The position numbers and the translations under genes are program-made. The notes beneath the pieces were generated by a model that had not been told where the DNA came from, ran no database searches, and saw only the letters and a list, made by a program, of their open reading frames with translations. Shown here piece after piece: positions 1 to 12,833 of a stretch of 64,000 nucleotides of DNA (position 1 is the stretch's first letter; each line of letters starts with the position of its first letter). Origin of the DNA: Metallyticus violacea. Taxonomy: Eukaryota; Arthropoda; Insecta; Mantodea; Metallyticidae. The stretch covers positions 81,463,001-81,527,000 of the forward strand of contig CM060835.1 in the NCBI GenBank assembly GCA_030762175.1, in the 5' to 3' direction.

Positions 1-252
1 CCAAGATCGCGGGTTCAAACCCGGCCAGGATCGATGGATTTTTTCGGGAGTAAAAATACTAAGCATGGCTTCCTTCGCAAGAGAAGTAAAGTCGTGGATC
101 CCGTGTCGAACATTTACAGTACGAAAAAGAAGCTCTAGCCTGAAAGACGAGACCTCTGAGCAAAATTTGTCCGCCGTTTCACGCCCTAATTTGAATGGGG
201 CACTAATGACCTGAGATGTTAAAAGAGCGTCCGTAAATAAATCAAATCAACA
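1..252 (+). mobile_element. tRNA-derived SINE, family A (left end outside window)
   Basis: The copy begins inside the tRNA-like head, with a pol III B-box of the form GGGTTCAAACCC. It continues through a body shared with copies at about 12.6, 46.9, 51.9, 57.7 and 61.7 kb. Diagnostic body words are GATGGATTTTTTC, GGCTTCCTTCG, GCCGTTTCACG and ATGACCTGAGATGTTAAA, and the tail is TAAATAAATCAAATC. The A-box half lies beyond the left edge. It is a non-coding retroposon mobilised in trans by a LINE. It is the family name that is unknown, not the class. Confidence 0.85.
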
Positions 253-1211
253 ACTCTTCGTCATGATGCCGCATCTCCCTCGGAGATCCCATCACGAATT
301 TTGTCGAGGTTTCCTTATGTAACGTTGTGATGGTTGTCTAGTGGAGCAATTCCGAATTGTATTTTTTCTATGCGTTTTATCGTAGTTTCCTCACAACTGA
401 ACATTAGTGAATATAATGCCCATATCAGTATTTCAGTTGAAGTACTAACTGCTTGATGAAATGGTTGCATAATACCAATTGAATTTTATGAAAATAAAAA
501 TGTTGGTTAATTTTTATAATGAGGGAATATTAGCAAAACGTTCTTTTGAAAACGGTGAAATACTATAGATTAATAAAAATATTGTGGGTATTTAAACTAA
601 AACTTCATAATTTTGGAGAGAATTTTTTCTTGAAGGAAGTTTGCTATGAATACCCTGCTTTCCATGCTCGTTACTAATAAGAGTTTTAAGATGTATGTAA
701 AAACAGCGTTCTATTGCACTTATTATTAACCAGGTATTTTAACTCCTTATGAACGTTTACTTCAAGCTTGCACATTTTATAGTATAATTGCCCATAATTA
801 TGATTTTACTGCAAATATGAATCGTTCTGTCTTCTATAAATTACCCGCAAGCTGTATAAAAGAAAATGCATTATGCTGATGAATAACGCCTATACGTCAT
901 ACTAGGGCAGGGAAAAAGAAACAAAAAGATAAAAAAAAGACTGCCATCCACAGTATCGACCGTCGCTGCTTATTGATGGGTTTTGCGGCTCATCAAAATT
1001 AATAAACGAAATTTTTTACTGAAAACTGCGTGCTTAGATGTGTTTACTTCAATTAAAGATTTTTTATCCTAAAATGTAAGGATTGCTTTCAGCAAAACGA
1101 ATACATGCGCTTAAATGATGCAGTATTAGAATAATTAATTTTTTAAACCTTTGACACATGTTTCATTTTCTGCATTAACTCCAATGGTGAAATAGCATAC
1201 GAGTGAAATAA

Positions 1212-1216
<5 letters not shown>

Positions 1217-1249
<33 letters not shown>
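1217..1249. repeat. (TA)n microsatellite
   Basis: An uninterrupted alternating TA tract of about 33 bases. Confidence 0.95.
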
Positions 1250-1251
<2 letters not shown>

Positions 1252-1596
1252 TACATTGATCCTCGATTTCTCTGCTTGTTTTATTGCTTTAACCCCGCAT
1301 AAAACTTGCTTCACGTAAATAAATTGTTGATAATTTATTTAAAAAAACAACAAATTTACAACTATAGCCTTACTGAGTTTCTTGAACTCTTTGCACCCAG
1401 AAGTTCAACATCTTTTTCAGATTGATATGCTGTGTTAGTGAGTAATGTTTCTTCTAATGGCGAGTTTAATTAATTAATTACATATATAATTATGTTCCAC
1501 ACACTGCGTTTAGTCGTACGTTACAGCTTAACGGTAAAGTCAAGCAACCATTTTGACCTTATGTGCTAATGTGTGACTAATATATTTATAACCTCT

Positions 1597-1597
<1 letters not shown>

Positions 1598-1631
<34 letters not shown>
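1598..1631. repeat. Poly(A) tract, 34 A
   Basis: A pure A homopolymer. It could be the 3' tail of a plus-strand retroposon, but the upstream sequence matches no family recognised here. Confidence 0.9.
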
Positions 1632-1634
<3 letters not shown>

Positions 1635-4109
1635 CTAGTTATCTTACTTTGTCTCACATGGGATTTCAACCTACAGATCACGGACACTAGCAAAATATAC
1701 CTTTTCTACATCTGGCGAAAAACTTTTAACAACAGTATTTCTGATTATTAAAACAGCAACATATTAATGAGTAATTTGTTGGGATCCAATATAAAACAAT
1801 GAGTCTAAGCTATCACATTTATACCACGAAATCTGTGAGAACTACGTCATCAATTAAAAATTTAAAAATTGTGAGTAATTAAAAGGAATGCTTTTTTAAA
1901 AGTATTCAATTCTCTTTTATTCTGCGGAAAGTACTATAAACCCATTCTAACAGGGGTGTATGACATATTCCTTCAAGCGTTAAGTCGCTCAAATTGATTT
2001 ACCCCTAAAATAATTTTCATGTTGTATACACTTTGTACAAGAGTTATGGATAATTTGGACGTATAAGGTGCCTCACATATAAACATATCATTTGCTTGAA
2101 CATGGCGTTTGCTTCTTTTTAAGAATAAACTCTGTTAAAGCCAGAAAAATTATTCATGATCCTTAGTTTTAAATTTTCAAATGTTCATTTATCTACTATT
2201 AAGTGATGATCGAAAAAGAAAGTTAAAACAGTAATTATAAGTAATATATTTATACTTTATTTATGAATTATTCTTTTGTTTGTGTTTGTTTTTATTTCCA
2301 GTTGATATGTTGGAGGAATTAATGTAATAAAAACAAAGCAGTCAACAACATTTAATATAATTTATGTAAGATCGCAAATTATTTATATTGTATATGCCTG
2401 TATATTCTACTCTCTCTTTCTCCTACTGATATGCAACGCACATTCAGTCATTTGATCATAGTCGATGGTAGCTCACTGGTGTAAAAACATTTCTTTCCCA
2501 CAATGCCTCGCAATTAAAAAAAGAATCCACTAAAGAGATTATACGCACTTTAATAATGATAGCTCTCACTATATTATTTTGTTTAATGATATGATCACTT
2601 TTTCTGTGATCTTTAATTTCCGTATATAATTTTTATACAGTAAAGAGATTTGTTATTTTTAAATAATAAACAAACAAAATGCTATTTTAATTTTAGGTGA
2701 GATGCGAAAAGACAAGGTCCCAAATGAAGAATTAGTTAAGATAATATATTTTCTCGTTGAGCTTTATGCTTGTCAACGTGAGGTAAATGTACTGAATGTC
2801 AATTATCAATTTCAGAGAAAACCCCCAATACAAAGTTTGTAGCACCACTGAAACCCAAGAAGATTTAAGTTAGTAGTAAATAATCGTATCGTAGCATGAC
2901 GAAGAATAAGAAGTGTGCTGTGATTACTCAGAGTTATCAAATTATAATATAAAGGTTATAGATTCAAGACATAGCAATAGCTTGTCAATAAATTGTACCT
3001 AACTGCGTAACACATTACGTGATGTTGTGGGCATTCAAAGCTTTATGCGTAATTTTTAATTTTACATCAATAAAATACCTCACATTTGTTGTAAAATTTG
3101 AGATCAAAAGTAAACACAATTTTATAAAAATCCTTGCTAAATATTTACAATTTTAAAACCTCTATAACGCTCTTTTTCTTTACCCAGTGTGCAAGATGGT
3201 TTATTTTCGCTAAGGGTGAACGCATCCCAAGTTGCCAATTACGGCTTCCTTTATTATAACAATTTATAAAATTAACATCACTTGAGAAAAATGTCCCATT
3301 TTAGGAAATGGAGACATAGAAACTGCTCATTTTCGTTGACCATCAATCGCTATAATTTCATTTGAGCAATGGAGCCGATCTCCCTGATTTATCAATAGAT
3401 AAAAACTACTAAGAACTTGATCATTCGCTTCTTGTACACTTTCATTTCATTCATCTGAATGTTTACTATAGGACAAAAAGTCCCTCCCCCTTCTTCTTCC
3501 CTTCCTCCTTTCAGATTTGTTAAGAGAATGTTTTGTTTAATGCACAATCATAAGCGATTCGTCCATAGGTAAATAATCGCGCGCATGGCCTCAGCAACGT
3601 TATAGGTTATCCCGCATGAGGGTTAAAAAATAACATATATGAAAGATTAAATTGTTATAATGTTCAGGATATATTTTTAAAATCAAACAGATATATTTAA
3701 ACATATTTTTTATAAATCACAATAAATCTTCAATAATCTGGGAATCTCGTATTGGGCGATGGATATTTCAACTGATCAAGTGCTTCAAATATGCTAAAAA
3801 TATTCGCTTCACTAGGTAGCGTGTTTGAAAATGTAGAACATCTTTCAACGAGATTAAGTTGAGAAACTCAAAATGAATAGTGTGTGTGTTTATACAACTC
3901 CGTTGTATGTCACGTATTTCTTTTTATTTTAAAAGAGGATACTGTGTTGCTTCATCCGTATATCGCAAGATGAATATCCCTAAATAAAAACCTCTATGAG
4001 TGATGAGTTATATTATTATCTACGTAAATTCAATGTTTTATCCAACCAACATAAGATTTTAGAACCAAAGAACCTTGGTCGTGAAAAAGCTCTATTACTG
4101 AGCTACCGT

Positions 4110-5290
4110 AACAAGAACTTGTTCACAGCTCATCTTCCTGGTTTATAGATTTCACTTTAAGCCTCTTTCAGTATGCGCCAGATGAATAAAGACAACGATA
4201 GTCAAATAATATTTAGGTTATATTTTATTGTTAAAATAATACTATGTTCAGATTTGTATTGCTTATACAAATATAAAGGAAGGAATAGTCTAAAGTTAAA
4301 TAAACCGATGTACAATTCAAATAAATGTGAGAAGTTCGAGCAAACTTTTCTGAAGGAAAGAATAATAATAAATACTAAATATTCAAGAAATATTCGTGAA
4401 GCAGTATCGTGTTGAAATGCATTGGTTCAGGAAAAAGGGAACGATTGTAATAAAAATGGTTGGCTGAAAGCTTAAATGTTTTATTTCCCTATTTGTCTTC
4501 GCATATATTCCTGTTATTGAGAGATTTTCCATCTCTTTCAGCATTACAAAGCTCACTTTTCTAAATTTGATTTTCATGTTTCTCTTTTTCTTTTTCTGAT
4601 CTATCTATGAGCAAAAACTCATAAACTCGTAACTTTTAAACTAAACTTGTAAATCAATCTGAAAAAATGCCTTTAAATATTATAAAAACTGTCCACAGTT
4701 CACAGATTTCGTAAAAAGATGGCACTTACATCCTATTTCGCACCAAATAGTATTATCTTCAACTTATGAATTCTTCAATAAGAATTCTATCACATGATTA
4801 TGGAAGTTCATTTATGACTACAAAATTAGCTTTAGAATATGGTTTAGTAATCATTCACGCAGTTTAGTAATTATTTATTTGTTCAAAAAAAATTTAATTC
4901 GGCTGCCTAGATCTAATTTCACTGGTCTGTTATTATAAAACTTTAGTCAAAACAAAAAGGTATACATATACTTCAATATGTACCTCATAAATGAGGCATT
5001 TCAGGATGAAAACACCTACATTCCATTGCTTATGCACTATACCTAGACAAATATATCTATATTTAATTTGTCTCATTATAAGTACATAATTCAAAAACCC
5101 TTGAATTTCTAGAGACGGCACATTGTACACAGCAGAGATAAAACTGACTATAACTTAGATTAGCAAGAAAGGTTAAATACATAACCTAACTTTTCCCACG
5201 TAACAGTTTACATGCTTCTATTACATTTTCGGGTGTGTTAATTTCAGACCACCAGATCGACGGCTGAGGAAGACGCAGCGTGTGGTATGT
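4110..5290. other. Unannotated AT-rich DNA, possible intron of the 5.3-kb gene
   Basis: No coding signal was recognised. Because the minus-strand exon at 5297-5455 ends in a splice donor pointing this way, this stretch may be the start of a long intron. Confidence 0.4.
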
Positions 5291-5296
5291 ACTCAC

Positions 5297-5455
5297 ATGT
5301 CTATCATACTGGTGGCCAAAGGGCGACGGGAAGGGGGTGGTGCGAGCGGCGACGCTTGATGCCGGCCCCGTGCTGCCTCCCGCTGTGCTCCCGCGATGCT
5401 GGTACAGGTAAGGGTAGTATGCCTGATACACCACCTCGGGACAGCTCATCGTCAT
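5297..5455 (-). CDS. First coding exon of an unidentified gene (partial, 53 codons)
   Basis: On the minus strand an ATG with a second in-frame ATG two codons later opens a GC-rich exon reading MTMSCPEVVYQAYYPYLYQ, followed by a Gly/Ser/Thr/Ala-rich stretch and ending near FGHQYDRH. A perfect GTGAGT donor follows directly in phase 0; beyond it the frame runs about 35 more codons through AT-rich DNA. The reading frame is also open upstream of the ATG but has no earlier ATG. GC and CpG content are much higher than in the flanks, as expected for a 5' exon near a promoter. Tyr/Pro/Ser-rich low-complexity N-termini are common in insect transcription factors, but I cannot identify this protein. Remaining exons would lie to the left, beyond the window, or in exons I cannot recognise. 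Confidence 0.5.
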
Positions 5456-5539
5456 CCTCTCCAGCTTTACAGACTCTTTCTTCCTCAGCGCACCAACATC
5501 ACTAAACACCACTTGCACCGCCGCAGCTGCGACTCTCAC

Positions 5540-6400
5540 TTGTTTTCTCGCTTTGCAATCCTCACTAACGCAACCCGATGCTCAGCTTTTCAGTCGCTAC
5601 GCATTAACCTGTTTACTAATAGTCGCTTGAAAAGTTTTTCCGAATATTTCACGAATTTCGTTTGTAAATTCAACAATTAAAATGACTTTCGATAACACTT
5701 CGATTTAGGTATGTGTAAATTTCGGGATTAGGTACGTTTTCAACTACAATAGATGCTATTTTAGACAAAGTGCAAGTTTATTTTGAACCCCGTTCGTCAC
5801 TCCTTCAAGAATGTAACTACATTTATACGCTGGTATTTTTGTGTTTACTTAGAGATGAGCCGAGTGTTAAAAGGCATTCCAATGCGTCTAGCGCTTATGA
5901 TTAATATTTGAATATCCTTTACCGCCCTTAGTGGAAAACACAACACACTGCAAGTACACCCAGAAACTAGCAAAGTCTGAATAACCGCACAGTAATGGTG
6001 TTTCTCTGTAACGCACAACACACACTGCAGGGGATTACAACACAGGCTTGCCAACACTTGCGTTTCGATCGGATGCACGACAGCATAGCCACATCGTTCC
6101 GTCCCGATATTATTCTTACGACTGAGCCGTGTGTCTCTATGGCCCAGTCACTGTGTCCCCAGCCCCCACTTTCCACAGACCGCAAGAAAAACTTTGAAAA
6201 ATAAAACATGGCCCCGCCTCGTGCTTCCGCCAGCGAGGAAGGGGTAGGCGGGACTGACCGTGCAACGACCAATGAGAAGCGCTGCTCTATCGCGGTCTCG
6301 ACCAATAATTGACAGTGTTGAACCACGCCTTACCCCTTCCCTGTTACCCAAGTGCATTTTTATTTTGCTGTTCTGACTTGGAGCTTTCCAAGTTCCCAAA
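5540..6400. promoter_or_regulatory. GC/CpG-rich promoter-like region with two CCAAT boxes
   Basis: The block is distinctly richer in GC and CpG than its surroundings. Near 6200-6310 it has a GGCGGG-like G/C box and two plus-strand CCAAT pentamers (6269-6273 and 6302-6306). It lies 0.1-0.9 kb upstream of the minus-strand exon at 5455. The simplest reading is the promoter and 5' UTR of that gene. Short ORFs on both strands here have no recognisable domain and are probably composition effects. Confidence 0.35.
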
Positions 6401-8439
6401 GTGTAAATTGACTATCCAAGGATCTGAAAGTGAATTTTCCTAAGGCAAGAGGCCTCCATAAAGTTTCCACCGCGAGGAAAACTTGCTGGGGAAACTTCAT
6501 TTGCAGTAACGTTACTCAAACACTCTCTCAACTATGCAAGTCCCACACATAAAACGTACTATAGTTGCTTAATAACTCAAGGCTCGTAGTTGACAACTGC
6601 AATTAATAACTCGCAACCGTTAGGAATTTGAGGTATGATCTATGATGGAAAGCAGGGGGAATAACAAGTTCAAGTGCCAAAGGGGTGACTAAAACAAATT
6701 GATAGACAAGGCCATTAGCCTTCGTTTGTTTTGTTAGAAAAAAATTAGCAGTAGTTCAATGATATGAAAAGGTGACGAATTTATCACATTGCAGTGCGTT
6801 CCTCTTTGTATAAATGTGAATAATTGACTCGATAAAACTCATTTTTACTTGAAAATAAAGTCCTGTCACAAAATATTTGTTAATAATTTTATTTTATTTA
6901 TGATTTTTTTTCAGTATAGAAACTGGACTACAGCGCACAAAAAGATAAGATATTTTCTTGCATTTTGTTTTTCATCGCAAATACAAAAATGAAGTTCAAA
7001 TTGAAAATGTTGAAAACAATTTTGTATACAATCATGCAATAATAAAATTATGAATTAGTCACAAAGAATTTTGAGTTTTAAACGTCTAATTGTTTTGTAA
7101 ATCTATCATTAATTAGGTACCGTGTACATATTTAACGTAAAAGTAACAACAGTATCCAAGGTTAACACACAGATGACATTAAGGAGCTCCGGAAAGTTAA
7201 TAGTGATTATAGAGTACAAGTTTTCTCAGAATCTATGCAGGATAGGAGGCTGACATTTTTACTAATTATTTATGAAAGTTTTTTTGTAATTTGATATATG
7301 AAATTTTATCTATGTTTTATTAGAATATTTTTCATATGTAATGGCTTTTTAGTAGATTCATTTTTAACTAAATTTGATAAAATAACTTTAATGAAAAAAA
7401 AAGGCATGTCAAATTGAATGCAAGTATTTTTTAAAAATATTCTAAACATAAGGTAGGTTAAGTCCTGAGAAAACTGCATTTTGTAAGATAAAAACAAAAT
7501 TTTGGGGAATCAAACAACAAAGTTTAAAATACTTTTCAGTGCATTCTAGCTCCAGAGAATGGATTGATTATCTTATTCCTTACCAAGCTGCTCTTCCAGC
7601 TTTATCCCTGTCTTTCTCATTCTTGTCTGGCTGGTATTTCCAAGCCAGTGATTTCTCCTTCAACAGTCCTAAAATGTACCTTGTCTTACAAGTAAGGCAA
7701 GCATATAAACTGAATTTTTGTCAGCACAAAGTACAACTACAAACCGAGCCACAACTATGCAGAACATCAGTTCTTTTTTTTTCTCTCTTCCAAATTTTAA
7801 CTCTTCAGTTATAAAACTGCTTAAATTATAAACCATAAAAAAGAGAAATTTCAAGATTTGTAATATATTAAAAATAAACATTGAAAATGTTCATCATTTA
7901 TATCCTTTTCGGAGTCCCTTAATATAGAGAAAGGTTTTAATTGCAAGTACGTACTGTGTATTTACCCCACATTCCTAAAATTATATTTGTGTAAAGAAAA
8001 CATGACTACAGAAAATATAAAAAATAGATTAGAAAATATATATGGAAACAGTAAAGTCTGTTGTAAGTTAAGAAAGTGCAGGTGTACCTCTAATTGAATA
8101 AGGCATAGAAATGCTCTGAAAATACAAGGTTTATATAATGAACAAATTATTTTCTACCAGAGATGCTCTTATATTTTTTCGGTTTGGTAGTTAAAATACT
8201 TACAGTTTGTTATTGTTCCAAAAATATCAGTCAAGCATTTGTCAGTATTAAATTTAACGTTAGGTTACGTATTTTAGATTAGAATGATGCTCAAAATTGA
8301 GTATATTAAATATAAAAGTAGATCTATGCAAAACTGATAGGAAAAATTATTTGAATAAAAAAATTAAACAAATTCATAGGTCAGGCTATTTCATATTCCA
8401 GGCAAAATAAATATAATGTGAGTTAATCACCATCCACGA
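6401..8439. other. Unannotated AT-rich DNA
   Basis: No gene, repeat family or RNA was recognised. ORFs near 7.3-7.9 kb are short and lack motifs. Confidence 0.5.
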
Positions 8440-9330
8440 CCATGGAAAACGTCTCAAAACCTGTTTCGACTTCAATTCTGGGTCTCCCTGCATCTCTTTT
8501 ACCAAGAACGAAGTATTTATTTGGGATATCGGCTTTGGTCCACTCCATTAACGTGTCTCTTAAGTATGCCTTTTTTCTAGTGATGAAAATATGTTTAGAT
8601 TCTGTCTTATAGTTTCACTTTCAATTTTATTCTATCTTGAATACTTTTTACTGCACGAAGAAATCTCACGATTTCTTTCACGTTTTTTGTATTTTTTTAT
8701 CATCTAGTATTCAAAATAGTAGAGAAAAGTGCGTGCTACTAAAACTTTGTATAATATTGATAATATTTCTTTATTCGTTTTCTTATTTAAAGCTGTGTTT
8801 ATTCCCTCACATATTTAGTTGAATTTATTAATTTTATTTTACATATCAGAATCTTCATGGAAAGAGATGTTACAGACTGGATAGCTAATATTATTTACTT
8901 TCTATTACAGTATTATTTATAACAACGTTTATCCTATTTGTATTTTCCCTTGGAATGTCATTACCTTATCATAAATTTCGAAGTTATATTTTGCGCAAAT
9001 CTATCGAGTTTAAATTTTGCTAATTCTGTTTTAATGACAATAAACTGGTCATTCGTATATAATAATGCTTTAATAAATTTTCTTTCCTAAATGGGCCCCT
9101 TGTACTAGGTATCTTTTGTTTTCATTCTTGAAGAATTTCGTCATTGTAAAGATTAAAAAGTACAGGTGATGAACTATACCCTTGTCTGACTTCTTGATCA
9201 ATTGTTTTAGAATAGCTTTTCTTTCTAAAATTGACAAAACGTGTAAATGCTTCTGCTCTATCAACTGCTTTTCAAACTCTATGTAACAAAGTGAATATGA
9301 AGATTAAATTCCTTCTTTTGTTAACTAACA
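8440..9330 (-). pseudogene. Non-LTR retrotransposon reverse-transcriptase remnant
   Basis: Reading the minus strand from about 9275, one frame gives a stretch with EVRQGYSSSPVLFNLYNDEI (9136-9195). This is the RT signature RQGxxxSPxLFNLxxDE of LINE polymerases, and it is followed by an in-frame stop. Shifted frames continue with degraded RT sequence, then near 8.5 kb a piece containing GKRDAGRPRIE, resembling the GRPRxxW region at the C-terminus of RTE/Jockey-like ORF2. Several stops and frameshifts show it is dead. The endonuclease domain is not visible. No poly(A) or target-site duplication was identified. Confidence 0.6.
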
Positions 9331-9667
9331 ACCACAGATCTGCAAAATTGAGGTGTTTGAAAATTGTTTGTGAAATTTGATCAATATTTATGTAATTTGG
9401 TGTGCTGAATTGAAATATAAGTACAATTTTTCTCCATCACGTAAGGTTTTTTCACACAGTTAATAATTTGAAAATATAAGAAATGATCAATTAATTCGCA
9501 TTATGATCAAAATATGTGATTCAAAAAGAAAATTAATAATATGCATCTTTTTAATCACAGAATCACTCCTAGTGTTTATTTACCTTTATAGATCCTAATA
9601 ATATCTTTATCGTTTTTCCTCGTGTGTTTCTCTTGTAAGTTGCTTTCTGCAGTCATCTGTGCAACGT

Positions 9668-9892
9668 TCAACGGTAGTCCGCAATCATGTTGACGTTCCG
9701 TTCCATTTCTTGAACATCTTGATGAAATCTCTCGCCCTGTTCTTCGCTTAGAGCATCAAGATTTTTGAGAAAGTTATCCAAATGGGAAAGTAGGAAATGT
9801 ATTTTCAGACTCATTGAACCGTCCAAATTCTCGAATTTTGTGTCGTACAATGAACCTGTAAGTAAATTACGCGTCAAAGGACAAAAGGACAA
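9668..9892 (-). pseudogene. Fragment of a repeat-borne conserved protein (HLDNF...EEQGERFHQD motif)
   Basis: The minus-strand frame reads MSLKIHFLLSHLDNF, then SEEQGERFHQDVQEMERN and NMIADY. Similar wording (KIHFLHSHLDxF, DExGERFHQDIxxME, NxxMxADYCW) recurs in uncharacterised insect proteins that I remember as multicopy and mobile-element associated; this is memory, not a search. The usual residues between ME and N, and the terminal CW, are missing, so the copy is truncated and probably non-functional. The bases just to its right also occur at 16.4 kb, which supports a dispersed repeat. Confidence 0.45.
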
Positions 9893-9913
9893 ATATAATA
9901 CTTTTAGTAGTTA
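9834..9913. repeat. Dispersed repeat, copy 1 (partner at 16.4 kb)
   Basis: The segment with ATTTTGTGTCGTAC, AAGTAAATTACGCGTC and ACAAATATAATA reappears in the same orientation at about 16402-16470 with a few substitutions and a short deletion. It overlaps the coding fragment at 9668-9892, so both may be pieces of one transposon family. Confidence 0.7.
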
Positions 9914-12285
9914 TGAACATTTGTGGGTTCCATCCATAACATTGAATCCCCGAAACAGAAAGATTTTCCTTACCTTCAGACCACTGTCAAAGTTCTTGCC
10001 CACAAATACAGCATACCTTATGTGGAGCACAAGTTTTATCCCATAATATGCATAGCACACTTTCTGACAAAGGTAGTGATGTTTCTTTACAACAAAATCT
10101 CCACAAATGTAACAAAAGTTATCAGCAAGAATTACGACACCCCCTTGAAGTCATCTTGTATTAATAAATAAACCCACAACTGTAGTAATGAAAAAGCGAT
10201 GTTTGAGTTTGGAATATACACAGAAATATACTGAAGAAAACAACTTGGTAATAATACATAAAACAGAACTTCTTGAACAATTTAGAAATCTACACTGAAA
10301 TAACAACCCTCTCTCACAGAGTACTAGTTACATTGAACTGAAATTGAAGTAACAATGACATGTGATTGTAACATAACTATATGATACAGTCAGAATTCTT
10401 CATTGTTGTGCGAAAAAACGAAGATTAAGAGACACCAGTAATATGTCAGTAAAAGGTAGTGGTTTAATAGACACAAAAATTCAAATATTTATTTGTGGCA
10501 AAATGGTGAGTGATGAAAAAGTTTATTTCTTCTGAAATTAGCACACATAAATCTGCAGAGATCAACTATCACTCTCGAAACAATTTTTCCACCACGGGGA
10601 TGTGATAATTGCAGAATGAACACTTTGTCCATGCTTCTAAACCCACTCTGCTCTTCTGGTACTTTTATTTTGTTACTATTTTCAGCCTTAAATATAGTAA
10701 TTTTGAGTAAATTCTGTTCCAAGCTTTAGAACACTTATTTCTTTGTAGTTATTATAATGTAACGTGTTGATTAATTTATTATTTATTGATATCATACGGA
10801 CAACCTCACCGGAGCAGAAATAGGGTCAGCGCCATACACAATTGGAAAAATGCTTCAATAATCTGGCGCAGCAAAAGATGCTGAAGGAATAATAGTTACA
10901 GTAGTGGTGAAAGAGACGTGATGAGGGTAGTTTATAATGATGGCATTGTGATAACACTTTTTATTGCCCTTGTGGTATGACAGGCGGCAAAAACTAATGA
11001 AATTGAAGGTATGTCAGAAATAAGGGGCAATGTCTACTTCAGTCAAAAAATGAGATAATTAAGCTTATCTGTTTCTCCAGTCGATAACAACAATTGATCT
11101 ATACCTATAGCTGATTATTAATAATTAAGATAGACAAAACAATTTAGTTCTGGTATAAGTTGCCATAATAAATCACAAATTAAATTACAAAACTTGCAAG
11201 ATCATAATGCATCGATGATTATCAGAGAATCCTATTTATTATATTCAAGAACCACTGCAATACAAAATTTCAATTTGTTTCTCTTCCTGTGAAATATGTT
11301 GTGAATATTGGTGCCACTGATCACTGTGGTGAAATCAGTTCGTTTGATCAGGCTTAACTTGTGAGAAATAAGTAAATGAAAATGTTTACATTTTAATATG
11401 GGTCGAATGGTACACAAAGTACAGGGCATTCACTAAAAACTATACCGCACGCGCGATGTTTTGAATCCCGGCGACAAATTATTTCGACATTTCCCCGACA
11501 TGATTATAAGAGAACACTGTCTTGCACACATAGAAGCAAAAGAAATAGTTCCACACATTTTTCGATGCATCGACAACGATCAAAGTTAAACGAGGTAGTT
11601 GATTATGGTCACATTTGGCTTCGGGTGCTGAACCGACATCTCCTTTGAATCATGGTCAAATTACACAAAATGGCTACCCATTTCGATTTTCTTGAAGATA
11701 TTGAAAACGAGGAAATAAGTACCTTGATTATTTAAATCGGGACCAGACTCAAAACCCGATCAGAGGCAACCCTTTTGAAGAGTAAAGTATTGTGTAGCAG
11801 AAGTACATGGTATGAGTCTGCTTAAAGGATATAAGAAACCACCATGCAGTTGGCAGCACATGTACAGTTGGAAAGGTAATATGTCCGATAGCTTCTCTTC
11901 TTAGTTTCGTCGCACTGATATATTTCACGTTTAAACTATGAGGTAATTATGAATATCAGATATCTTGATATTATTTTTCGGAGTGATGGAAACGTGTTTG
12001 TGCTATGTAAAATCTGTAGCCTGTACTGTAGTGCTGCCCCAATTTACGGACTATTTTGTGTAATAACGTGTTTTATCTCGGCCATTGCATGAACCTGAGT
12101 ACAAATGGCAGCACAACCGTGGAAATGTTTCAGGAGATAACGGGAGTACCAACAGTGGAGTATTTGTTCATTAAATTTTATATTAAATTTGTATGAGCAA
12201 TTAGAGCTAAACTTTTGCTAACCATTATATTTCTCTGATAATTTTGTTTTAATTGAGGTTGTAATTTGGATAAAAGTATTTGACA
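9914..12285. other. Unannotated DNA
   Basis: No motif-bearing ORF was found. A few GC-richer words near 11.45-11.9 kb match nothing I recognise. Confidence 0.45.
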
Positions 12286-12562
12286 TTTTAATGCCCGTTT
12301 TTACTACTGGGGCAACACAGGCGGTGGCCAATGATGATTCATGAGATGAATTGATAAATTGGGAAAGGATTTTTTTTTTTTTTTTTAAGGAAGGAAACGT
12401 TCCAGGCCAAAGTTTGGGGTACCTCCCCGCATTTGCCAGTTATGAGGACTGCGGAAAACATGGAAAAAAAACCCAGTCAGGGAGGATGGACCTGGTGCGA
12501 TTCGAACCCCAGACCTCCCGCTCATGAGTCCGCGCCTTAACGACCTCGGCCAGCCGTGGCGG
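12286..12562 (-). mobile_element. tRNA-derived SINE, family B, near full length
   Basis: On the minus strand the head reads GGCTGGCCGAGGTCGTTAAG (A-box-like), then GGGGTTCGAATCGC (B-box). The body has CCTCCCTGACTGGG, CAGTCCTCATAACTGGCAAA, GGGGAGGTACC and GGAACGTTTCCTTCCTT, and the tail contains TAGTAAAAACGGGC. Further copies lie at 17.8, 51.5, 57.0 and 58.2 kb. A possible short target duplication (GTATTT) flanks it. An internal T run has expanded. Confidence 0.85.
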
Positions 12563-12589
12563 TATTTATGTATGTTTTTTTATCATTGT

Positions 12590-12830
12590 TAATTTATTTA
12601 CGGACGCTCTTTAACATCTCAGGTCATCAGCGTCCCATTCAACTCGGGACGTGAAACGGCCGACAAATTTTCCTGAGAGGCCTCTCTTTCAGGCTTGAGG
12701 TTCTTTTTCGTGCCGTAAATGTATGACATGGGACCCACGGCTTTACTTACCTTCCGAAGGAAGCCATACTTAGGATTTTTACGCCTGAAAAAATCCATCG
12801 GTCCTGGCCGGGTTCGCACCCGCGTCCTTG
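12590..12830 (-). mobile_element. tRNA-derived SINE, family A, head truncated by a microsatellite
   Basis: This minus-strand copy runs from the tail at 12590, through the GGCCGTTTCACG and GGCTTCCTTCGG body words, to the B-box region near 12820. There the A-box half of the tRNA head is replaced by the (ATGT)n array. It lies directly beside a family-B SINE in the same orientation. Confidence 0.85.
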
Positions 12831-12833
12831 AGT

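Larger units (their letters stand above)
253..4050. other. Unannotated AT-rich DNA
   Basis: I see no convincing exon, no transposase motif and no ORF above about 80 codons. The only structure is a (TA)n run near 1.2 kb and a 34-A homopolymer near 1.6 kb, which may be the tail of an unrecognised retroposon on the plus strand. An 80-codon ORF at 4173-4415 has AT-driven composition (N, K, I) and no recognisable motif. Confidence 0.5.

Noticed and set aside
4050..4110. Minus-strand tRNA-like TAGCTCAGTAATAGAGC
   Set aside because: The A-box is plausible but the B-box (GGTTCTAAAATC) is poor and no repeat partner was seen.
5995..6204. Short ORFs on both strands in the GC-rich block
   Set aside because: No domain, no splice logic, and overlapping frames on opposite strands typical of GC-rich non-coding DNA.
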